A DNA stretch of 10,005 nucleotides from Actinomycetota bacterium (lineage in GTDB: Bacteria; Actinomycetota; Actinomycetes; Mycobacteriales; Mycobacteriaceae): contig SYAB01000093.1 in assembly GCA_005787665.1 (NCBI GenBank), positions 1 to 10,005 of the forward strand, written 5' to 3'. The notes under the pieces are model-generated. The model saw only the letters and a list, made by a program, of their open reading frames with translations. It did not search any database and was not told where the DNA came from. This document shows positions 1 through 6,477 of this stretch, in pieces; the stretch's first letter is position 1, and every line of letters begins with the position of its first letter. The position numbers were made by a program, and so were the translations under genes.

Positions 1-698
1 GCGCGGTTCAGCCGATCGCGCAGATCGCGGCCCTGACCCGCCAAGCGGGGGTCGCTCTGCACACCGATGCCGTACACACGGCCGGAAAGCTCGATCTCGC
101 AGACCTGGGAGCCACGCTGATCACGGTGTCGGCGCATAAGTTCGGCGGGCCGCGCGGGATTGGCGCGCTGGCGGTCCGCGACGGCCATGGGCTCGCTCCG
201 CTGATCAGGGGCGGCGCCCAGGAGGGTGGTCTGCGGGCCGGCACCGAGAACGTCGCCGGGGCGATGGGAATGGCCGCCGCGGCGCAGGCCTGCCTTCAGC
301 GGTTGACCCCTGCCTACCGTCAGGCCATGCGCGATCGGCGGGATCGGATGGTCACCGGCCTGCTCGGTGTCGGTGGGGTCGAGATCAACGTCACCGACCC
401 GGTAGTCGCCGAGACGATCAGCGTGCGATTCGACGGCGTTCGCGGCGACACCCTCGCCGACTACCTCGATATGCACGGCATCTACGTCTCCACCGGGTCG
501 GCCTGCCATGCCGGCAGCGAATCCGTGTCGCATGTTCTCACCGCCCAGGGCCTGACCGAGGAGTCAGCCCGGTCGTCCGTCCGGTTCTCGCTCGGACCCG
601 GGGTCTCCGACGAGGATCTCGACCACGTGGTCCTGGTGACCACACAGGCCGTGCGGACCCTGCGTCAGATGGCCGGCTCAGTGGAGGCGAATCGGTGA
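1..698 (+). CDS. Cysteine desulfurase, NifS/IscS-like PLP enzyme (5' end outside window)
   Basis: Class V fold-type I PLP enzyme; this family takes sulfur from cysteine, leaving a persulfide on a catalytic Cys and releasing alanine. The open frame enters from the left edge (first full codon at base 3) and gives 231 residues, roughly the last 60% of a 380-400 residue enzyme. Visible landmarks are the HTDA cofactor-binding segment (about bases 60-71), the SAHKFGGP motif whose Lys (138-140) should form the Schiff base, the R-GTEN segment near 235-250, and the GSACHAGS loop with the likely catalytic Cys at 504-506. The SAHKFGGP and GTEN motifs are typical of the IscS/NifS side; the residues after Cys (HAGS) differ from the TS/SS of housekeeping enzymes. 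Its stop overlaps the permease start by 4 bases (GTGA), implying translational coupling to a transporter rather than to Fe-S assembly genes. A related lyase or aminotransferase activity cannot be excluded. Confidence 0.9.
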   Translation, partial: AVQPIAQIAALTRQAGVALHTDAVHTAGKLDLADLGATLITVSAHKFGGPRGIGALAVRDGHGLAPLIRGGAQEGGLRAGTENVAGAMGMAAAAQACLQRLTPAYRQAMRDRRDRMVTGLLGVGGVEINVTDPVVAETISVRFDGVRGDTLADYLDMHGIYVSTGSACHAGSESVSHVLTAQGLTEESARSSVRFSLGPGVSDEDLDHVVLVTTQAVRTLRQMAGSVEANR

Positions 699-1798
699 TC
701 GCGGTCAAGAACCTGCTGGCCGAGAAGACCCGCCTCGGGCTGTCGATCCTCGGAGTGGCCTTCGCCGTGCTACTGATGCTGGTGATGACGGGACTGTTCG
801 TCGGCACGACTCGGCAGGTCACCACCTACATCGACCACTCCCGCAACGCGGTGTGGGTCATGCAACCGGGCGTTTCGCAGATGTTCAAGGCGGTGTCGTG
901 GCTGCCCGCCGACACCCGGGGCGGCTTGCTGGCACTACCCGAGGTGCGCTCGGCCGACCCGATCCTGGGCCTGCCGTCGGACTTCGTCCACAACGGCACT
1001 CACACCGCCTTCTTCGTAGTGGGCTACGACACCGCCACCGGGGTCGGCGGTCCGTGGGCATTGGCCGAGGGGCGCGCGGTCGATCAGCCCGGCGAGGTGG
1101 TCCTGGACCGGATCCTGGCCGGGAAGAACGGCATCCGGCTTGGCGACACCGTGACGGTCATCGACGAGGACTTCACCGTCGTCGGGCTGTCCGACCAGAC
1201 CGCTGCGGCGACGAACTACTACACCTTCATCTCGCTGCCGGATGCCGCACGACTACTGCGGGCGGGAAATCGCCTGTCCTACTTCCTGGTTCAGCCCAGC
1301 GAGGGGTTCACCGATCAGCAGGTGGCCGACGCGATCCGGGGCGGCCTGCCCGGGGTGGACGCCTATACCTCAGCGGAGTTCGCCGAGAACAGCCGCGACA
1401 TCATCGTCACCATGATCGGGCGGCCGCTCAAGACCATGATCGCGATCGCGACCCTGGTGGGAGTGGTTCTGGTCGGCCTGACGGTGTGGGCGCTGACCGC
1501 CGAACAGCTGACCGACTTCAGCGTGCTGCGGGCGCTGGGGGTGCGGCCGAACCAGTTGTGGCGCACCGTTCTGGCCCAGGCCGCGCTGATTGCGGGACTG
1601 GGATATCTGGTCGGTACCTGCCTCGCCTATACGACCCAGTTCTTGCTCGGAGACAGGTTGGGCGACGTCACCATCGCGATCACTCCCACCATGCTGGTCG
1701 CCGTCGCATTCGGCACCGCCGTGATGGCCGTCCTGGGTTCGGTCCTGCCCGCCCGCCGCGTCGCCCGGATCGACCCTGCCATCGCGTTCCGACGCTGA
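695..1798 (+). CDS. FtsX/MacB-type ABC transporter permease, copy 1
   Basis: A 367-residue inner-membrane permease with the four-helix type VII layout (MacB/LolC/DevC/FtsX group). Helix 1 is at about residues 16-38. A large extracytoplasmic domain (about 40-245) contains a periplasmic-core-like region with the GLSDQTAA stretch. Helices 2-4 lie near 247-269, 293-315 and 333-352. The C-terminus ends with the family's basic tail, RRVARIDPAIAFRR. GTG at 695 is chosen because GGAGG (683-687) lies seven bases upstream, the copy-2 paralogue starts at the same place in the protein, and GTG overlaps the upstream stop. The ATPase follows 22 bases downstream and is its likely motor. Type VII systems usually transduce force or extrude lipids and peptides rather than importing solutes. 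The substrate is unknown; the neighbouring acyl-activating genes suggest a lipidic one (inference). Alignment by eye with copy 2 gives roughly 70% identity along the whole length. Confidence 0.94.
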   Translation: MIAVKNLLAEKTRLGLSILGVAFAVLLMLVMTGLFVGTTRQVTTYIDHSRNAVWVMQPGVSQMFKAVSWLPADTRGGLLALPEVRSADPILGLPSDFVHNGTHTAFFVVGYDTATGVGGPWALAEGRAVDQPGEVVLDRILAGKNGIRLGDTVTVIDEDFTVVGLSDQTAAATNYYTFISLPDAARLLRAGNRLSYFLVQPSEGFTDQQVADAIRGGLPGVDAYTSAEFAENSRDIIVTMIGRPLKTMIAIATLVGVVLVGLTVWALTAEQLTDFSVLRALGVRPNQLWRTVLAQAALIAGLGYLVGTCLAYTTQFLLGDRLGDVTIAITPTMLVAVAFGTAVMAVLGSVLPARRVARIDPAIAFRR

Positions 1799-1805
1799 GA
1801 CTCCC

Positions 1806-1811
1806 AGGAGG
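1806..1811 (+). promoter_or_regulatory. Strong Shine-Dalgarno of the ABC ATPase gene
   Basis: A perfect AGGAGG lies nine bases before the ATG at 1821. This matters because it supports the longer protein that includes the cysteine-rich N-terminus, rather than a start at the internal ATG at 1881, where a canonical ATPase could begin. Confidence 0.8.
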
Positions 1812-1820
1812 ACACCACCC

Positions 1821-2582
1821 ATGCGCTGCCCGGTATGCCACGACGAGGCCGAACCGCCGCGATGCGGCACGTGCCACCGAATGATCCTGGAACGCTCGGC
1901 CAACCCCGTACTCCAGTTGTCCGGGGTGACCCACCACTACGGAACGGGCGAGGCCGCCGTCCAGGCCCTTCAGGACATCAGCGTCTCGGTGGACCGCGGC
2001 GACGTCGTTCTGGTGATGGGGCCGTCCGGGGGCGGCAAGACCACCGCACTGCTGGTCATGGGATTGCTGTTGACCCCGGATTCCGGCACGGTGCGGATCG
2101 GCGGCCGGGACGCCGGTTCGCTGTCCGAACGCGAACGTGCCACCCTGCGACTGCTGAGGCTGGGCTTTCTCTTCCAGGACTACAACCTGCTCAACTCGCT
2201 GACCAGCGTCGAGAATGTCGCCGTCCCGTTGCGCTACGCCGGCGTTCGCAAGTCGGCCGCACTCGCGCGGGCCAACGAACTGCTGGACTCCCTGGGCCTG
2301 GCGCATCGCGCCGGGCACCGGCCCGGTGAGCTGTCGGGCGGGGAGAAGCAACGTGTCGCGACCGCACGCGCCCTGGCGATGGGACCCGATGTCATCCTGG
2401 CCGACGAGCCGACGGCGAACCTCGACTCGGCGACCGGACGCAAGGTCAGCGAGCAACTCACCGAGGCGGCACGCGCCAACGACGCAGCGGTGGTGATCGT
2501 CACTCACGATTCGCGTCTGGACGATATCGCCGATCGGGTGGTGCACCTCGAGGACGGCAGGATTCTGGAGCCGACGGTATGA
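1821..2582 (+). CDS. ABC transporter ATPase (MacB/LolD-type) with N-terminal zinc-ribbon-like extension
   Basis: A 253-residue cytoplasmic nucleotide-binding subunit for the flanking permeases. All ATPase motifs are intact: Walker A GPSGGGKTT (67-75), Q-loop Gln119, signature LSGGEKQR (171-178), Walker B VILADEP with catalytic Glu196, D-loop near Asp202 and H-loop His229. The LSGGEKQR signature and overall length match the MacB/LolD/FtsE group. Unusually, residues 1-30 precede the domain and carry two CxxC pairs (Cys3/Cys6 and Cys15/Cys18), with His7 and His19 next to them. This resembles a treble-clef or zinc-ribbon metal site. A strong SD at 1806-1811 supports the ATG at 1821. It is the only ATPase visible for two permeases. 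Its stop lies 5 bases from the convergent transglutaminase-like gene. The ATPase assignment is firm; metal binding by the extension is inferred. Confidence 0.96.
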   Translation: MRCPVCHDEAEPPRCGTCHRMILERSANPVLQLSGVTHHYGTGEAAVQALQDISVSVDRGDVVLVMGPSGGGKTTALLVMGLLLTPDSGTVRIGGRDAGSLSERERATLRLLRLGFLFQDYNLLNSLTSVENVAVPLRYAGVRKSAALARANELLDSLGLAHRAGHRPGELSGGEKQRVATARALAMGPDVILADEPTANLDSATGRKVSEQLTEAARANDAAVVIVTHDSRLDDIADRVVHLEDGRILEPTV

Positions 2583-2587
2583 CGAGG

Positions 2588-3304
2588 TCAACGTTCAGAC
2601 GCGCGGGCCATCCGAATGTTCCTGACTCGCTTGTTCATCGCCTTTCGCATGATGTTGCGGTACAGCCAGGCTTTGACTCCCCGGGCATTGACACCGTGCG
2701 TCCGGTAGAACTCGTCGGGATCGTCGAAGACGCCGAAGTCCTGGTTGACACCGGTCGCCTGAATGGCGGTGTCGGTGCCGTTGAAGTCGATGGGCGGGTC
2801 GGCCAGGTCCGTCGTGCCGACGCCGTAGCCCAGGAAAGGTCCCTGCCGCCGGCCGATTCGTGCCCGCAGTCCGTCCAGGTACTGCTCGTCGAGGATGACA
2901 CCTTCCAGGCCGACCCATCGGCCGTCGACGTTGACCTCCGCCCAACTGTGGATGATGCTGCGCGGCGCGAACCAGTACAGCGGCGCGACCATGACACCGT
3001 GCTGAAGCCTCCTGTCGATGGTCGCACCGTGGAAGCGGCAGCCGATTCCGTTGGCGCGCAGCAGCGCCATCAGCAGGGTGGTCTTGGTGTTGCACTGGCC
3101 GTAGCCGTCGGCCAGCACCGCCGACGCCGGCAGATCGTCGGATGCGTTGTAGCCGAAGGGGATCTCGTCGCGGACGAAGCCGTATATCGCCCCGATCCGG
3201 GCGTGCTCGCTCAGGCTCGACCAGCCCCTGTCCGCGCTGAGCGCCCGCAGACTCGGGTCGCCGGTGTCCAACAGCGGCGTGGCCCCGAGGTGGTCGTCCC
3301 GCAT
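2588..3304 (-). CDS. Transglutaminase-like cysteine enzyme
   Basis: A 238-residue protein with the transglutaminase/papain-like core. The nucleophile motif is GYGQCNTKTTLLMALLRA, with Cys71 at the head of the helix. The histidine strand is IIHSWAEVNVDGRW with His119, followed by a WVGLEGVILD stretch where the third triad residue should sit; Glu134 is at the position where many relatives have Asp, and Asp139 is an alternative. Family members act as transglutaminases, proteases, peptide N-glycanases or acyl/amide-transferring enzymes, so the reaction cannot be fixed. There is no signal peptide or membrane helix, so it is probably cytosolic. ATG at 3304 is the only reasonable start: no ATG, GTG or TTG lies in frame just upstream and there is no SD. 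A TATACT box seven bases upstream points to leaderless translation. The gene sits reversed between two plus-strand cluster blocks, 5 bases from the convergent ATPase and 80 bases from the divergent permease. Confidence 0.86.
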   Translation of the reverse strand: MRDDHLGATPLLDTGDPSLRALSADRGWSSLSEHARIGAIYGFVRDEIPFGYNASDDLPASAVLADGYGQCNTKTTLLMALLRANGIGCRFHGATIDRRLQHGVMVAPLYWFAPRSIIHSWAEVNVDGRWVGLEGVILDEQYLDGLRARIGRRQGPFLGYGVGTTDLADPPIDFNGTDTAIQATGVNQDFGVFDDPDEFYRTHGVNARGVKAWLYRNIMRKAMNKRVRNIRMARASER

Positions 3305-3317
3305 ATCCGGAAGTATA
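3305..3317 (-). promoter_or_regulatory. Putative leaderless -10 promoter of the transglutaminase-like gene
   Basis: On the minus strand TATACT (3317-3312) is followed by seven bases and then the ATG (3304-3302). Mycobacterial sigma-A promoters need mainly a TANNNT -10 box, with initiation about seven bases downstream. Transcription would therefore begin at the A of ATG. The absence of any SD fits. No convincing -35 is visible. Confidence 0.5.
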
Positions 3318-3384
3318 CCGTTGGCCGCCCCATTTCTTGGTCCGAATCGCTGCGGGACAACACTTTTCAGAATGCGAGTGCGCC

Positions 3385-4491
3385 GTGATCGTCGCTGTCA
3401 AGAATCTGGTCACCGAACGTACTCGCTTGACCCTGTCGGTCCTCGGGGTCGGCTTCGCAGTGTTGCTGGTATTGGTGATGGCCGGAATCTTCGTCGGGAC
3501 GACCCGGCAGGTCACGACATACATCGACCACTCGCGTCACGCGGTCTGGGTCGTTCAGCCCGGGGTGTCGCAGATGTTCCGGGCCGTTTCCTGGCTGCCC
3601 GGGGAGACCGTGCGGGAACTGAAGGCATTGCCCGAGGTCGGGTCGGCCGATCCGATCCTCGGCCAACCGTCCGACTTCATCCACAACGGGGAGCAGACCG
3701 CGTATTTCGTCGTCGGCTACGACGCCGCGACCGGAGTCGGTGGGCCGTGGTCGCTGGCCGCAGGACGCGATGTCGAAGCATCCGGCGAAGTGGTTCTCGA
3801 CCGGATCCTGGCCCACAAGAACGGGATTCGCCTCGGCGACACCGTCCGGATCGTCGATGGGGACTTCACCGTCGTCGGCCTGTCCGATCAGACCGCCGCG
3901 CTGGGCAACTTCTACGCGTTCGTCTCCCTGCCCGATGCTGGACGCCTCATGCGGGCCGGCAATAGGGTGTCCTACATCCTGGTCCAGCCCGCCGACGGCT
4001 ACAGTGACGCGCAGGCCGCCGCGGCCGTCCGGGATCGGATCCCCGGGGCCGACGCCCTGACCTCGGCTGAGTTCGCCCAGAACAGCCGCGACATCATCAT
4101 CTCGATGATCGGGCGTCCACTGAAGGCGATGATCGCCATCGCCACCCTGGTCGGCGTGGCACTGATCGGCCTGACCGTGCTGGCCGCCACCAACGAGCAG
4201 ATGGGCGACTTCGGGGTGCTGCGCGCGGTCGGAGTCCGACCGGCCCAGTTGTACCGAACGGTTCTCGGCCAGTCCGCGATCATCGCGACGTTGGGGTATC
4301 TGGTCGGTGCCTTTCTCGCCTACGCCCTGCAATTCCTGATCCGCGACCGACTGGGTGATGTCACCATCGCGGTGACCCCCGTAATGCTGGGGGTGATGGC
4401 AATAGCCACCGCGGTGATGGCCGCACTCGGCGCGCTGCTGCCACTGCACCGAGTCACCCGAATCGACCCCGCACGGGCCTTCCGGCGCTGA
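3385..4491 (+). CDS. FtsX/MacB-type ABC transporter permease, copy 2
   Basis: A 368-residue paralogue of the permease at 695-1798 with the same layout: helix 1 near residues 17-39, a large outside domain, three C-terminal helices (about 248-270, 294-316, 334-353) and the same basic tail ending RIDPARAFRR. Blocks such as VTTYIDHSR, GNGIRLGDTV-like segments, VVGLSDQTAA and NSRDII are shared almost unchanged, whereas third codon positions differ widely. This indicates an old duplication kept under protein-level selection. GTG at 3385 is chosen to match the copy-1 N-terminus; a TTG at 3337 would add 16 unmatched residues. No good SD precedes 3385, so the start is less certain than for copy 1. No ATPase gene adjoins it; it most likely shares the ATPase at 1821-2582, giving a heterodimeric transporter. 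The ACP gene follows 13 bases downstream. Confidence 0.93.
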   Translation: MIVAVKNLVTERTRLTLSVLGVGFAVLLVLVMAGIFVGTTRQVTTYIDHSRHAVWVVQPGVSQMFRAVSWLPGETVRELKALPEVGSADPILGQPSDFIHNGEQTAYFVVGYDAATGVGGPWSLAAGRDVEASGEVVLDRILAHKNGIRLGDTVRIVDGDFTVVGLSDQTAALGNFYAFVSLPDAGRLMRAGNRVSYILVQPADGYSDAQAAAAVRDRIPGADALTSAEFAQNSRDIIISMIGRPLKAMIAIATLVGVALIGLTVLAATNEQMGDFGVLRAVGVRPAQLYRTVLGQSAIIATLGYLVGAFLAYALQFLIRDRLGDVTIAVTPVMLGVMAIATAVMAALGALLPLHRVTRIDPARAFRR

Positions 4492-4504
4492 GGAGAGACA
4501 TCGC

Positions 4505-4813
4505 ATGAGTGAGAACGACGTATCCCCGCCGCTGCCCGAGACCGCCGAGGTCATCGATGGCATTCGCGCGGGACTCACCAGGTTGCTGCCGCCCGAGGAC
4601 CTCGACCAGATCGACTTGGACACCCTCGACGCACAGACGCCGCTGTTGAGCCTTCCCGTCGACTCTGCCGTCCTGATGGCCCTCATGACCGAACTGGAGG
4701 ACACCTTCACGGTCTACATCGACGAAGAGGCGGCATTCGAGTTCGGGGTGCTCGGCGACGTCGCCGACTACATCCGCGCGCGCATCGCCGCCCGCAGGCT
4801 TCGCGACGGATGA
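4505..4813 (+). CDS. Free-standing acyl carrier protein (phosphopantetheine-binding)
   Basis: A small acidic protein of 102 residues. The carrier fold runs from about residue 15 to 95, and the attachment motif is LPVDSAVLMALMTELEDTF with Ser54 as the 4'-phosphopantetheine site. The helix after it and the later IDEEAAFEFGVLGDVADYI stretch match helices II-III of ACP/PCP domains. Val-Asp-Ser-Ala departs from the usual Leu/Gly-Asp-Ser-Leu, and the protein is 20-25 residues longer than a fatty-acid-synthase ACP, mainly at the N-terminus. SD GAGGAGAG (4490-4497) overlaps the upstream permease stop. The stop overlaps the ligase ATG (ATGA at 4810-4813), so the carrier and its probable loading enzyme are coupled. 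It should carry an acyl group as a thioester for a dedicated pathway rather than bulk fatty-acid synthesis. No phosphopantetheinyl transferase is visible here; a host enzyme would be needed. Confidence 0.88.
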   Translation: MSENDVSPPLPETAEVIDGIRAGLTRLLPPEDLDQIDLDTLDAQTPLLSLPVDSAVLMALMTELEDTFTVYIDEEAAFEFGVLGDVADYIRARIAARRLRDG

Positions 4814-6465
4814 CGCCGCTGTTCTCCCCGGAGGTCATGGCCCATGTCGCGGTCCACGCTCCGGCACTGACGACCGGCGTGGTCGACTATCCCCGCGTGC
4901 TGAGCGAGTACGGCGGCAGGCTGGACTTCTACGACAGCCGCACACACCTTTCCACCGTTACCGGGGCCGAGTTTGCCGAGAGCGTCCGGGCCCGAGCGGG
5001 AGCTCTGGCCGCCCGGGGCGTCGGCTCCGGCGACCGGATCGTGATGCTGGCCGCCAATGACGAGCGGTACATCACCACGCTGCTGGCGGTGCTGCTGCTC
5101 GGCGCGGTGCCGTGTGCGGTCGCCTCGCCCCCCGCACCGTCCCGGGCGGATTCGGCTGGGGTTCGGCATCTGCGGGCGGCGATCCGCGTCGTCGATCCGA
5201 CGCTGGTGCTCAGCCCGGCCGCCGCGGCGGTGGCGGCGGAGCATCCCGGCCTGCTGGACTACGCGGATCTCGCCGATAACGAGTCATTGCCTGCGAACCG
5301 GCCCCCCGCGCAGCCCGGGGACATCCATCACATCCAGCTCACCTCCGGATCGACCTCCGAACCCAAGGCGGTGCTGCTCACCCACGCCAACGTCGCCCAC
5401 AACCTGGGCGTCCTCGCCTACGGGATCCGGGCCGACGTCCGGTACGACCGGATGTTCAGTTGGCTGCCGATGTACCACGACATGGGTCTGGTCCAGGTGC
5501 TTGCCGGACTGGTCTACGGGGGGCCGGTCGCCTTGATGAGCCCACTCGGCTTCCTGCGGGATCCGCTGTCCTGGTTGCGGCATATGACCGCGCACGGCTC
5601 GACCGTCACCGCGGGCCCGACGTTCGCCTACCGGGCCGTCGCCGACGCACTCGGGCGGGCCGCCGACCCGGGCCGGATCGATCTCACGGCCCTGCGGCAC
5701 GCCTTCGTCGGAGCCGAACCGATCGGCTACGGGACCCTGCGGCACTTCACCGGCACCTTCGCACCATTCGGGCTGCGACCCGACGCGCTGGTTCCCAGCT
5801 ACGGCATGGCTGAATCCGTTCTCGCCACGACGCTTGCGCTGCAACCGGCACCGGAGAGTCCGGACAATTTCGGCCGGGTCCGTACCCGGCCGGGCATCGA
5901 CGGTAGCGGACCCCTGGTTTCCTGTGGTCCGCCGATCGACGGCATGCAGGTCGCGGTCGTCAACGAGGACGGCGCCATGGTTGCGCCCGGCGCGCTGGGG
6001 GACATCCGGATCAGCGGGGCCTCGCTGATGGCCGGTTACCGGCAGATCGACGGCACGGTGAGCGAGCCGGCCGACGGCTGGCATGACACCGGGGACCGCG
6101 GATTCCTCAGCGACGGTGAACTTTACGTGGTCGGTCGCGCCAAGGAGATGCTCATCATCCGCGGCCGGAACCTACCGCCCTACGATGTCGAACACGCGAT
6201 CGGCGAGATTCCCGAGGTCGGCCCGGGCAATGCCGTCGTGTTTTCCGTCCTCGACGGGGAGCGCGGGCGCGACCGCATCGTCGCGGTACTGGCCACCGAT
6301 GGCAGTGCCCAACTTCAGGCGCAGGCGACGACACGGGTACGGGAGGTGTTCGGGTTCTCCCTCGACGAGGTGGTGCTGGTCCCGCGACGGGCGATCCCAC
6401 GAACTACCAGCGGGAAGATCCAGCGCCTCACCCTGCGGGAACGCTATCTCGCGAATCTTCTGTAG
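4810..6465 (+). CDS. Fatty-acyl-AMP ligase-like adenylating enzyme (FAAL/FadD family)
   Basis: A 551-residue ANL-superfamily enzyme that activates a carboxylic acid as acyl-AMP and probably passes it to the carrier protein encoded just upstream. The adenylation motifs are complete: LTSGSTSEPK (177-186), WLPMYHDMGL (218-227), PSYGMAES (329-336), DTGD (426-429), the hinge RGRNLPPYDVE (451-461) and the A10 lysine Lys536 in TSGKIQR. FAAL rather than acyl-CoA ligase is favoured by the HDMGL motif, the FVGAEPI...RHFTGTFAPFGLRPDAL region, and about 30 residues between SYGMAES and LVSCGPP, where FAALs carry their insertion. That stretch is somewhat short for a classical FAAL. ATG 4810 overlaps the ACP stop by 4 bases. 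Length and gene pairing recall FadD10 with its ACP in mycobacteria (known family behaviour); the acyl substrate cannot be read from sequence. The gene ends 12 bases from the convergent lipoprotein gene with no clear terminator. Confidence 0.92.
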   Translation: MTPLFSPEVMAHVAVHAPALTTGVVDYPRVLSEYGGRLDFYDSRTHLSTVTGAEFAESVRARAGALAARGVGSGDRIVMLAANDERYITTLLAVLLLGAVPCAVASPPAPSRADSAGVRHLRAAIRVVDPTLVLSPAAAAVAAEHPGLLDYADLADNESLPANRPPAQPGDIHHIQLTSGSTSEPKAVLLTHANVAHNLGVLAYGIRADVRYDRMFSWLPMYHDMGLVQVLAGLVYGGPVALMSPLGFLRDPLSWLRHMTAHGSTVTAGPTFAYRAVADALGRAADPGRIDLTALRHAFVGAEPIGYGTLRHFTGTFAPFGLRPDALVPSYGMAESVLATTLALQPAPESPDNFGRVRTRPGIDGSGPLVSCGPPIDGMQVAVVNEDGAMVAPGALGDIRISGASLMAGYRQIDGTVSEPADGWHDTGDRGFLSDGELYVVGRAKEMLIIRGRNLPPYDVEHAIGEIPEVGPGNAVVFSVLDGERGRDRIVAVLATDGSAQLQAQATTRVREVFGFSLDEVVLVPRRAIPRTTSGKIQRLTLRERYLANLL

Positions 6466-6477
6466 TCGGCCCCGGCC

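Noticed and set aside
1881..1883. Internal ATG as the start of the ABC ATPase, which would remove the cysteine motif.
   Set aside because: No good ribosome site precedes it, whereas a perfect AGGAGG precedes ATG 1821.
1680..2591. A 303-codon minus-strand open frame opposite the ATPase.
   Set aside because: The plus strand encodes every ABC ATPase motif in order; the reverse frame has no recognisable feature.
3337..3384. Alternative TTG start for permease copy 2 at 3337.
   Set aside because: It adds 16 residues absent from the paralogous permease; GTG 3385 aligns with the copy-1 start.
2579..3388. A 269-codon plus-strand open frame opposite the transglutaminase-like gene, whose ATG even overlaps the ATPase stop (ATGA).
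   Set aside because: The minus strand here shows intact Cys/His transglutaminase motifs, while the plus frame gives a motif-free Val/Gly/Arg/Asp-rich product typical of an antisense shadow in high-GC DNA.
3367..4710. A 447-codon minus-strand open frame opposite permease copy 2 and the ACP gene.
   Set aside because: It crosses two well-supported plus-strand genes and yields Gly/Asp/Gln/His-rich sequence with no domain; it is a codon-bias artefact.
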